Assembly (NCBI GenBank): GCA_936450465.1
Contig: OW388296.1
Coordinates: 40,452,023 to 40,516,022, forward strand
Direction of reading: 5' to 3'
Length of the DNA: 64,000 nucleotides
Origin: Gibbula magus
Lineage: Eukaryota > Mollusca > Gastropoda > Trochida > Trochidae
Position numbers and translations under genes: made by a program. The notes below the pieces were generated by a model that was not told where the DNA came from, made no database searches, and saw only the letters and a list, made by a program, of their open reading frames with translations. Positions 1 through 11,100 of this stretch are shown one piece after another (the first letter of the stretch is position 1; each line of letters begins with the position of its first letter).

Positions 1-172
1 TAACTCTATCTGCAAGAGTGAAAAATTAGTTAAAATAAATATTCCGTGTGTTTTATGAGTCAAATAACTTGTTTGAATTGTATAACGTCATTCCTGACGT
101 CAGATAACGTCGACAGGTAGCAAATAGATAACGTCGTTGATGACTTCGGGTAACAATGGAATCATGGGCCAT

Positions 173-233
173 GTTCAAGAGAGGTTTAAAAGTAATCGCT
201 CAATTTTAACCTACTTTTAAACCTCTCTTGAAC
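173..233. repeat. Perfect 22-bp inverted repeat (hairpin)
   Basis: Arms 173-194 and 212-233 are exact reverse complements, separated by a 17-nt loop. The left arm begins GTTCAAGAGAGG. This is foldback DNA of unknown family; an RNA from it would form a 22-bp stem. Confidence 0.85.
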
Positions 234-546
234 GCGATTGCTCAATGTAGCGCTGCGTAGCAAAGAGAGCAAGCCTCGAGGTATCGCTCCGTGTAGTTCA
301 GGAGGGAATGAGCGCTCAATTGAGCGATTTAATCGCTCACTGTTATGGAACAGACGGGTGGTATGGCGTGAAGCGAGATGATCTGAATGCTCCATTCATA
401 TGACGTTTTATGACTGACCGGAACATGTATTTGATTGACATGTGGGTATAGGTTTTAAATACGATTCTTAACATTAGAGAAAAAACACCCGATATACAAA
501 TAGACTACTATCTGCATATAGGGTTATAGTTTGTAACCTACGTTTT

Positions 547-600
547 ACCAGGGATTCTCTAATTATAATAGAGTTTGTATTGTTAAATAGAATCCCTGGT
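547..600. repeat. 12-bp inverted repeat
   Basis: ACCAGGGATTCT (547-558) and its reverse complement AGAATCCCTGGT (589-600) enclose about 30 nt of AT-rich DNA. It could be a tiny MITE or a chance stem-loop. Confidence 0.6.
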
Positions 601-1152
601 GTTACCTGATTTGTAACAGAGACTCATATGAATTCATTAGAAATTAGAAATCTGATTATATAGTTCCTGATTTAATGACGAGACATATCCAACATGTGAA
701 AATACAAATAGAAATAATGTAAAAAGCAAGCGTATCATGTATATAACTGTTGCCCGAGCAAAAGTGAACGTTTTTGAATAATTTGCAATCGTTTTTTTTT
801 TGTTTTTTTTCATTACTTTTTGTGGTACACGTACATATACAAATTGGTTTAAAAACGAGAAGGATACAATATAAGCGAGTATCGCAATTTACTCATCAAC
901 AGTAGTTCAAATCAAAGCCTAGCTCAGATTTACCAAACTCGTGCAAATTTGTGTATAACCCTCACTCTCGCTCGGGCAATACAAAGATTCACACTCGTTA
1001 CATAAAAGTCATATGGCACACTAGTGACTTCCTCGGGTAATAATCTCTCTATATGTACAACAATAATGTCTCCTAAAATTTCGTTTCAACAAACATTTCC
1101 CGACGGAAGCATCATATAATAACCTCTGTAAATATACTAGCCATTACTACCG

Positions 1153-1713
1153 ATGGAATTCTATCAAACCCCATTTAGAAAGGATAGAAACTGTTTTGGT
1201 GGCGGGATAATAGTATATATTTCTGAAATGTTGCATGTAAAAAGAAGATACGACCTAGAAACACCCATGTGTGAAATGATGTGGTTTCAGTTATTTTTGC
1301 CCAATAAATGTTTGATGTTATGTGTATCGTATCGACCCCCAAATACCGGCTCTTATTTTTGGAATTTGCTGGATAATTCAATAAGTTCAGCTCTTGATAT
1401 ATCTGAACACATTGTTTTGTTAGGAGATTTCAATCAGGATCTTTTAAATACTCAATTTCACAACTTACGTGATCTGATTACTCACTACAACCTATTGAAT
1501 GTCATAAACGAACCAACAAGAGTAACATCTACTTGCACCTCTTTGATTGATTCTATTATTATACCTGAGACTTGTCGTTACAAAGACGCAGGTGTTATTG
1601 AATTCGCGTCTCATATCAGTGATCATAAAGGAACATATGTCTATCTTTCAAATTTTGTAAATCAACGCAATGCGTACAAGAAACAGGTTTGGTTATATAA
1701 ACATGGTAATTAA
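1153..1713 (+). pseudogene. LINE endonuclease fragment (AP endonuclease-like, C-terminal part)
   Basis: It reads as the later part of an exonuclease-endonuclease-phosphatase domain: an R.DR....GGG motif near residues 9-19, an SYRPP motif near 59-63, LLGDFN near 89-94, and SDH near 156-158 (the usual catalytic D/H end). The N-terminal catalytic Asn and Glu motifs are lost with the 5' end. A TAA at 1711-1713 interrupts it, but the same frame continues into the reverse transcriptase, so this looks like a point nonsense mutation and not a real terminus. In an intact LINE this domain nicks the target DNA. Confidence 0.85.
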
Positions 1714-1725
1714 ACATTAAACATT

Positions 1726-4149
1726 ATGATTAAGGAAACAAATTGGGAGAGTTTATTCTCAAAATCCTCTAATGTTGATGAAGCTTGTTCTTTATTTACT
1801 TCCCTTCTAAAAGATTACATGGTTAAGTGTATCCCTACCCAGAATGTTACAATAAGGCCTCGTGACAAACCTTGGTTTGACAGCGAAATTCGAAGAGAAA
1901 TTCGAAAAAGAGAACGTTTAAGGAAAAAGGCATTTCGTTCTCTGAATACTTCCGACCTATCTGCATACAAAAAGCAAAGGAACAAAGTAAATAATGTTAT
2001 AAGAGTAGCCAAAGACAATTTCTACTCTAACTTAAACGATTTTTTATCATCTCAGTCTACTCAAAGAACTAGTTATTGGAAGACATTTAACTACTTGTTG
2101 AAAGGCTCTACTTCATCGAGACCCATCCCCCCTCTTGTAACTGAAAATTCTGGGAAACCGTCTGTTTTCACAGATTTTGAGAAAGCTCAAACATTAAATG
2201 AATACTTTGTATCTGTCTCAAATATTAATGACAGTGGCAAGAATGTACCACCAATAAATCATCGCTGTTCTCACAGTATATCACATATATATGTTACTGA
2301 AAAGGAAGTATCAGATATGATTAAGACCTTACCAGCCAATAAATCAGCTGGCCCAGATTGCATCCACATGAAGGTTTTAAAAAGAATGTGTCCACCGATA
2401 GCTGCACCGCTTTGTATGTTGTTTAATATTTCATTGAGCGAATGTGTATTTCCAACTCTCTGGAAAACGGCAAATGTTATTCCTGTTTTCAAGAAAGGAG
2501 ATAAATCTCTCCCAAGTAATTACAGACCTATTAGTCTACTGTCTATACTTGGCAAAATACTAGAAAGAATAATGTTAAAGCATTTGCATAACCATTTTTA
2601 TAAGCATAGTATATTAAACAAATTCCAATCAGGTTTTACTGCAAATCATTCTACTACATCTTAACTCATTGAAATCTATCACAATATTTGTTCATCTCTA
2701 GATAGCCACCAATTTTACTGTATGGTATTTTGTGATATTTCTAAGGCTTTTGACAGAGTATGGCACAAGGGTTTATTGCACAAATTAGAACATTATGGTA
2801 TTCGTGGTGGCATTCTGAATTGGTTAACGGATTATCTGTCCGATAGACGACAACGTGTATGTATCAACGGTACATTATCAAAAGAACTACATGTTACTGC
2901 AGGGGTTCCCCAGGGATCTGTCCTTGGTCCTTTTTTATTCCTTGTGTATATCAATGATTTACCCGATAACTTGCAAAACGTCACTAGATTGTTTGCTGAT
3001 GATGCATCACTCGGAGCTGCTGGAAAAGATTTATATTCTGTTGAAACTTCTCTTAACAATGACTTAGTCCAACTACACGAATGGGCTAACAAATGGTTGG
3101 TTAACTTTAACTCCAATAAGACTAAATTCATGCTATTTAGCCATAGTAATAGTCATCAAGTACCTAGATTAGTATTCAATAATGATCAACTGGAACGTGT
3201 ACATCAACATAAACATCTTGGCCTTATCTTCTCGGACAATACTAAATGGTCTAATCATGTTGATCTTTCCATAGAAAAGGCTTCAAAACTAATCTCTTCT
3301 CTGCGTGTGTTAAAGTATGTTTTGAATAGAAGTATTTTATCACGTATGTATGAAATGTATATTCGACCCATTTTGGAATATGCTTCTGAGGTCTGGGATA
3401 ACTGTTCGGATGTTTTGTGTGACAAACTTGAAAAGGTCCAACTTGAAGCTGCAAGAATTGTAACTGGCTTACCAAAGTTTGCTTCAAGAGATAGCTTATA
3501 CAAAGAAACTGGTTGGTTGCCTTTAAAAATTAGACGTGGAAATAAGAAACTTTGTACTTTTTACAAAATTATTAATATACAAGCTCCAGATTATCTGATT
3601 AACTTACTTCCACCAGCCACTGAAACTATTTCTCATTACAACTTGCGTAACAAATCAAATTTATCTATTCCAAAATTTCGAACTGCAGTCCTTCAAAAGT
3701 CTTTTATTTATGACTGTGCTTATCTGTGGAATAATCTTTCCTCGAAAATAAGATGTTTAAATTCATTATCGTCATTTAAAGCAAAATTATCTGAAAAAGA
3801 ATGTAAAATCCCAAAATATTTTCTATTCGGCGATAGGAAGATGAACATTATACACAGTAAGTTAAGACGTTCTTGTAGTTCCCTAAACGGTGATCTGTAT
3901 CGTGTCAATTTATCTGAAAGTAAATCTTGCAATTGTGGTGCTTTAGTTGAAGATGTTTATCATTTCTTCTTGAGATGTCCAAGACATGCTGATCTTCGTT
4001 TAGAATTAAAGCAAAGATTTTATAATTTAAAGGCAGAATTTGATATTAATACAATCCTGTATGGAAACCCAAATCTTCCACAAACAGTCAATGAAAACAT
4101 ATTTCACCATGTTCATAAATTCATTGGAAAGAGTCAACGGTTCAAATAA
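1726..4149 (+). pseudogene. LINE reverse transcriptase, one internal nonsense codon
   Basis: The open frame is in the same phase as the upstream endonuclease and is broken by a single TAA at 2662-2664. Upstream of that stop are an NKSAGPD motif, the YRPISLL block and an SGF block. Downstream (from 2722) are FCDISKAFD, GVPQGSVLGP (residues 61-70) and the catalytic FADD box (91-94), followed by thumb sequence. Near the C-terminus is a CNCG...H....C motif resembling the gag-knuckle-like tail of jockey/I-type RTs. The stop lies in the same frame on both sides, so no frameshift is needed. Codon use is AT-rich like the flanks. Confidence 0.9.
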
Positions 4150-4402
4150 TACATTAATACTAATGTACGTATTTACCATATTCAAAGTGCATTTTGTCAT
4201 AAGAATAACATTTCCAATTGTGTGTTGCCTTAATAATGTATATTACATGTTTACCCACTTCGTCACTTGTAGATTTCTTACTTTCTTGTTATGTATTCTA
4301 GCCTTGTAAAATAATTGTTGATTACCTGGAGAGGGCTTCTATAAGTTTCACAACTTGTGCCCAATCCATTTCTTAAATGAATAAAATATGTTTTCAATCA
4401 AA

Positions 4403-5161
4403 ATGGAATTCTTCAGCGTCGACGAGCACCACGGTCAGTGACCTCATATCAGACAGAAACAAAGATTGCTGGGAAAACGTCATAAGCATGATACCCCATT
4501 TGTTTTACCTGATGGAAAATAAACATAACACAATAAGACTATTATATATTCGAGAGAAAACTGTGGAAACAATAGCAGCGAAAGGTGTCCCTGTCAATGT
4601 TCCTGTTATAACATCCATAAAGTGATAAGGATATTTTCAATTAAAAAATTATAATAACAGGTATGTTATGCCTAAAAAGCGACATGACTTTAAAAAGAAT
4701 CCCGGGTACATTTTGACAATAACAATAATTAGTTATTTTTTTCTTAATATCTTTTGATGAATAATTATTTTAAAAAAATTCAATTTAACAAATTTCAACG
4801 TTAGGTGCTTCAAACGATTGACTTGAATCTAAGTTTAAATGTATTACTATATTTTTTTGCATTAAACTCTATATCAACAAGTATTACTTAAAGTTTTAAA
4901 AATAACTGAAGGTAAATTAATTAGCTCCGGTTTAACATCACTGCAGCTAAGACGTTTGTCTTTTTCTGTTAGATCATCTGATTAGTTGTAATACAATTAG
5001 CACTACACACTTATTGATGACGAAGAGCGCGGTTTACGAATTGTGTTTGGTGGAGTGCCAAGTTTCAATGCAGCATTGTTTGTAAATATAGTGATGTAAT
5101 TCCAAGCGCGTTGGATTAATCTGGATTACTCATTTCGAACGGTACATCTTTAAACTTCAAA
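4403..5161. promoter_or_regulatory. Probable 5' flank/promoter and 5' UTR of CXXC1
   Basis: No gene is seen between the LINE tail and the ATG at 5162. The last 150 nt contain a few CpGs and GCGCG words but no clear TATA box. The promoter assignment rests only on position upstream of the proposed first coding exon; the transcription start cannot be placed. Confidence 0.35.
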
Positions 5162-5191
5162 ATGACAGACAGCGACTCTGGGGCACTTTCT
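5162..5191 (+). CDS. CXXC1: CXXC1 coding exon 1 (10 codons, start ATG)
   Basis: The ATG at 5162 opens MTDSDSGALS, followed directly by a consensus donor GTAAGT at 5192. Phase 0 matches exon 2, which has no usable in-frame ATG between its acceptor and the conserved sequence. The short acidic/serine N-terminus suits CFP1. It is chosen by phase, splice site and character, not by strong homology. Confidence 0.6.
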
Positions 5192-8100
5192 GTAAGTACT
5201 ATTTGTATGAATATTGTCAAAGAAAAAGGGGCACTTAGCAAGTTATGCCCAAAACATTGCGTAAAATTGACGTTTGTGCAATTTTGTTGAAATTTTGTTT
5301 GCTTTATTAGATACAAACACATCTTTATATATTACATGAATGTGAATGCACGACTAAATTGAATATTGCAGTTATAATCAATAACAAACAAAACAAAAAG
5401 CTACATCAAAGTGAGGGACCATCTCTGTATATATAAAGGAGTGATGTATTGAGATGACCCCCAATCAGTTAATGGACTGTATTACCCTTCAAGTAAAGAT
5501 AAAATGTATAAACTTTTATTATAAATGGCAATTAAATTAAAAATATAAAATGAAAATAATATGTTACAGTGCACATGGTTCGGTGATGCCATACAAGTAC
5601 ATTTCCAATAGAGCAGCCATTTTAAGGTGTTCACATTAAAATGCCCGCTCGAAGGAAGTTCAAGTGATCAAACTCAATAAATTTCGATCAATATACATAT
5701 ATATATTAGGTTATACCGTGTTTATCTAACCTCCACCAATGCATAAGCCTGTCCCGTTGAACTTTGAATTTCGCCACTCAGCCAATCAATCTTGCTTGAG
5801 CTTTCTCAAAACTCCAAACATTGTTTCGCCGATGTACAATGAAAGGAGTAATTAACTGTCATTCAGAAAGCACAGAGCGACCCAAACTTCGAAAGTTCTG
5901 TCAGCAAATAAGGATAAATGAAAAATAATTAAAACATTATAAAAAGTGAAGAATAGTATTGCTCAAGAAAAATTAGAGAGAAAAAATGAATGCCACGTCG
6001 CACGTGCCAAGTTATATGATAAAGGAGTTCTACGAAAAACTGTTTGTAAGGAGTGATAACTCTTCACTGGATAAGTTAACTCAAGTGAACTTTTCATTTT
6101 TATCTTAGTTTACGGATTATAGACCAAATATTTTTTCTTCATAAAACAAAACTCATTACATACAACTATCATACTGTCTTCTTTCTGATTAGTAACTAAA
6201 CAATATTTGATTAAAAAAAAATGTGTTTATCGAAATACTGTTCATGAAAACTGGACGGGAAGCTATAAGTCTCAAGCAGTTTTAGGGTCAATATCACACC
6301 AGACTTGATTGATCAAATCGAACTTCCCTCTTTTGCACACGAAAGGTCAACGAGACGACCTTTCATACCGGCCACTGTTAGATCGACTGTATATCCATGA
6401 TATAGGACAGTCGATCTAAATTTATTTAGATTGCTCAAGTGATCTGACTGATGCACCATCTATCTTTGTTTGAAAATAAGAAAAAGATAGCATTGTTGCA
6501 TTTCCTTGCCGTAATTTGACCTAATGCAAATACCATGAAAACAGGTGACACCAAAATAATGTAGTACAATTTGGCAACTGTCAGAATATTGACAACAAAA
6601 ATCAACAAAACAATGACATAACTGTTTATTTGGTATCAAATGTTTGAAATATATGTTGTTAATCACTTCCTGATGTTTGATGATGTTTGACATCATTAGT
6701 GCTCCGATCCATAGAAGTTTGTTATCTATGGATACAACTTATTGGGTCGTCATCATCATCATGTAATGAGATGTTTTACCCATTAACGTACCAATATATT
6801 GTATAAAGTTGTATAATAAATCGAAAATTTGAGGAAACATAATATGCAAAAAACGTATCACAGTGTCTTTAAAGGGGCAGTAGCACGATTTTTCGCTGAA
6901 ATAAGTCGATGAAACGTATTTGAAAAACAATGTCACCAAAAGTAAAACACCCTTCGCTCTTCGGAAAATTAAGTTAAAAATGAGTGAACATGGCTCAGTA
7001 AAGCCATGGAAATAGTTTTTGTCATTCAAAATAATAAATTGTGTTCACAATAAAATGGCCACCATGCATTTTTTGCGTTATACGCAACAGCATTATTATT
7101 ACTACAGACTATTGGTTTGTGTAATAGGATGTTTTACCATCTAAAGTAAAAATAAATGACATAAACTATCATTATAAATGAGAAATTTGAAAAAATAAAA
7201 TTTGCAAAAAACGTGCTACAGCGCCTTTAAAGCACATCTGTCAGTAAGGTGTGTCGAAGGTTTGTCATAAATTGAACACAGCTGCTGTAGACAAGTTCAC
7301 TGGATGATTTTCATGTTGTGCCAAAATTTATTGCATTTGTTCATATTTGTCACAGATTTTTTCTCAAATTCTGTCTTTCACATATACATTTATAATGTAT
7401 TTTCAATGTACACCTATTTTCAAATTACGTAATACATCTTGTATATATTGAAAGATGTAAAGTAAAAGAAATAATGTAATGATATATTGATAAATAAATA
7501 AATTTAGAGTTTATTTGACATTTTTCGTTAAACACCATGTATATCTCTTCGAGGAAAGTAGAAATTTATATTTTCACGAGTGCGCAGCCACGAGTGTAAA
7601 TATATCTAATGAAAAAAAATAATTAAAAATTGAAATATGAATTAAATTTTATTATATTAATAACATAAAATATGGTATACGGTACAAACCGAAAATATAC
7701 TTCTTACTCGGGAAATTTTTTGTTTGTTGATCTTCTACCTTAGTTAATAAATCGTGCAAATCCATACTAACTACAGTCAATGGCATTACTTTGTAGTGAT
7801 ACTTTGATTGATCTGAAAAAACATATTAGTATTTATATTTGTTAGATAAAATATGGAACCTACCAGTATAATTGAATAATAAACAAGCATGCTGCATAGA
7901 GAAAAGCCTGAATTTCAGAAATATCTAGACTTGATTTTCATGACACTCATGTTTTATTTATAAAAGAAGTGAAGGGATATAATAATGATTCAGTGAAATT
8001 TGGGACATTCTAGATGAAAGGAGAAGTGATGGGGAAATATTAAATAATTCAAAAGGCTGAGATAGTAGAATTTAAAATTTGTAAGTAAAATTTCAATTGC

Positions 8101-11100
8101 CTTAGAGCAAGTGACATACGTTTACGCTTGTTCCTAAAGAACCAAAAGTAATTTTCAGTATTTTATTACCTTTATACACACATTGACATTTCTTTAACCC
8201 AAAATTTGTATCATTGGTGAGTTGATAAGAGTGGACTGTCCAGACATAGAAAGTTTACTGTTCCACGCATTTAGTCTCTCCTCCAGAACACCAGTAAAAT
8301 ATTCAATTGAAGACCAGCCCAGTCTAGAAAATTATATCAAGTCTAGATTTCTCAGCTCAGTAATCAAGGCATCTTTAGTGCTCCATTTTGTATAACTATT
8401 TGAATTGTTTGTAAAATTTTGTTTTGATAAGGAAAAAAACCCTTATAGACTAAATGTTAATCTGGACAATGATGTGTTAATCCCATGGACAGACTACCGA
8501 ATCTAAACTTTCTTGTCAGGAAACCATCATATTTAGGTTTAGGTTGAAGTCAGGAAGAAATAACGATTAAGGAGACTGAGACAGTCTAGTGTTGAAAGTC
8601 AATTACCAGCTATCCAAGCCGGTGATGTAACAGAAGTGTGTTGAGAGATAGGGACAGATTGAGTGCAGTATTCAGTCAGTGAAGACTGGAGACAGTGTCG
8701 CAAGTCTAGCGGTGAGATTAGCTAACCCTACAGTATTGATATGGAGGCTTGGGTCACGCTGCTTGTCCGACTTGACTGACAGACGGAAGTGATACACATG
8801 TGCTTGTGGATGGTGGGGAAAATCGTGGACACTGTTTAGTCCTAGGTAACTATTTAGGGTAGGTTGTATCTGATGATATAAGGAAGTGGCTATATTTGCT
8901 TGTGCATGTTGTATATTTGGTGAATATTGTGGTTACTGGTTAGTTGTAGGTGTCTGTCACCTGATGAAATAATCCATGGGGTTGGATTGAGCTGTTGGAT
9001 ATTTTGCTGGATGTTGTGATGACTGTTTAGTCATATTAAGGTAACTGTTGATGTGTTTTAATGTTGCAATAAATGGCTGTCGTACTCGATATCACCTGGT
9101 GAAATAGATCAGGAAATTTGTTTGTGCTTGTGGAAATTTGATGATTTTAGTCTGTGTAAGAGGTTTTTAGTATCATTGTCAATGAATTGTATATTTGATG
9201 AGTTTGGGGATACAGGTTTTTGCTGAATGTCGGAGTGACCGGTTTGTCAGATAAATAGGTATTGTAAGAGCTTGTTTAACATTGTTGATAATGTCACCTG
9301 ATTATTTGCTTGTCTCAGTTAGTTTCGTCCATATAATCATATCACTCAAATATTGGCATTGTTTCAGTGATAAATTTACCCACACATCCTGCATCAAATA
9401 CTCATAAATTTGGAAAATACTCATAAAAATTGAAGGTGGATCCCCAAGACACAAAGAGTTTTTCTACAGTATTTGGTTATTTATTGAGGGACCTACTTAT
9501 ATCTGCTGAGACTCACAAGAGTTTGTGGTAGCGAGTTCCTGGACTATGCAGGTCATATTTGTAAATTGATCACTGTTGTCTATAGATTGTGTTTGAGTGA
9601 CACAGAATGGCTGCGATACTATCGAAGGGGCATTAAACAATAACTCACTCACTTAGTGAAACAGAATGACCTAGTGTTTTAGTATCTCAACCTATAGACT
9701 TAATTGTTGTGCCTTGAGCAAGCTGCAAGCGTGGAAATGAGCGTCTTATAGGTATCATTATGCCTACTGAATCTGTGATAAGGAAGTTGACACACTGTCA
9801 CACTTGTGGGTGGTAGCTAAATAAGCTTTATACCATGTTAATCTTCAGACTGTTATAAAAGACATTCTATGAGTCTATTAATTCCACAGTTTTGTTATCT
9901 AATGGCAAGTGACCTATTTACAAATAAAACAAAAGGAGTGATCCGTGAATAATAATTTGCCCCTGGGTAAAGGTCATTCTTTCCCCACAGAGGTTACTCC
10001 ACTCAGCCCGTCCATCCTAACCTCTGTTGTATATCGAGCATTTTCACAGCTTGAAATAGAGAACCCTGATCCTCAGCGATGTGTTTCATACTGAGCTGAA
10101 TTTTCTGTAACTGTTGAAATGACTAGAGTTGCTTCATCTGTTTTATGCGTACATATTGTTTGCAAGACAAAATTCTGTCCCAGATGTCAAACGATGTTTG
10201 ATTGGACAAAAATAATGACATTACCAATGTTGCAAAATTTCACCTATATATATATGGCCTATATGTAACCGAGGTTAGGGTCAACGAACTGAGTCGAGTA
10301 ACCTGAGGGGGGAGGAATATTGTGTTGGCAGCAAGTATTCATCATCAACTGTAATGTCAGTGTTATGTCAGATCGCCCCCCCCCCCCCCCCCCATGTTCA
10401 CTATTGCCACTGCATAACCTGTAAAGATTCCAGGGTGGATAGTGCAGTGGTTAGCGTGTTAGAGTTTGGATCAAGAGGTGCAGAGTTTAAATCCTCCAGA
10501 GGTTTGGCCAGTCTGCTGAAGTTGTTGTACTTGTAGTAAGGTTTGGGTGCAATCCACCAGCATGACAGCAACAAAGATTGTTGCTAGCTCCAGTGTGTGC
10601 TTGCAGCTTTCATTTCTAGTCAATAGCCAGAGTCCTAACAATTATAAAATAAGCTGTTTCGCCAAGTTGCTGCTTCATAGTGCTATTCAACTGTCTTTCT
10701 ATTCAATTGAATGACTGTCAACAGTTTTGCCACATTAAGCTCAGAGTAAGTATACGAAGATCTGACGGGCTTTGGGAAGGTGTCAAAAATCCATCCAGCA
10801 TCGATTAATCTCTGTTTTGCTTCTTCAACATCGTCTCATTAACCACTAGTCCAAGAGAGTTGAATGTTTTTCTATGGATTTAGGAAATATTTTGCCTCTA
10901 AATCATATTTGAAAATGAATTTTAAGACATAGCCTCTCATCCTTGTTGGAAATATTCTATTGATTTCTCGCTTGCCATGCATTACAATTTAGGATCAATC
11001 TAATTATTTATAAAGTCATCTTGCCTCTTATCCAACTCGAGACTCCCTCCTCATGTAAACTCGATACATCATGGCTGCTCAATTTGTCACTTGCAACCCA

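Larger units (their letters stand above)
1..1140. other. Intergenic DNA, no gene seen
   Basis: AT-rich sequence with no convincing exon. It holds two perfect hairpins (173-233, 547-600) and a cluster of AACGTC/TGACGT words at 85-135, including a palindromic TGACGTCA (CRE-type) at 95-102. Short open frames here are interrupted or fall on the hairpins. Confidence 0.6.
1141..4402 (+). mobile_element. 5'-truncated non-LTR retrotransposon (jockey/CR1-like LINE)
   Basis: The body encodes the end of an AP-type endonuclease, a LINE reverse transcriptase and a C-terminal cysteine/histidine motif, all in one frame. The 5' end is missing: an in-frame TAG stands at 1138-1140 and the N-terminal endonuclease motifs are absent, as expected for 5' truncation during target-primed reverse transcription. 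Beyond the RT stop at 4149 there is a 3' UTR of about 250 nt ending near AATAAAATATG and a TTTCAATC word (4380-4402), a tail style common in molluscan LINEs. Two in-frame stops make it non-autonomous. The clade is inferred from overall resemblance. Confidence 0.9.

Noticed and set aside
186..395. 69-codon frame on the - strand
   Set aside because: It overlaps the hairpin at 173-233 and has no family resemblance or exon signals.
4377..4625. 82-codon frame after the LINE
   Set aside because: It begins inside the AATAAAATATG tail of the LINE, has no recognisable domain, splice signal or neighbour support.
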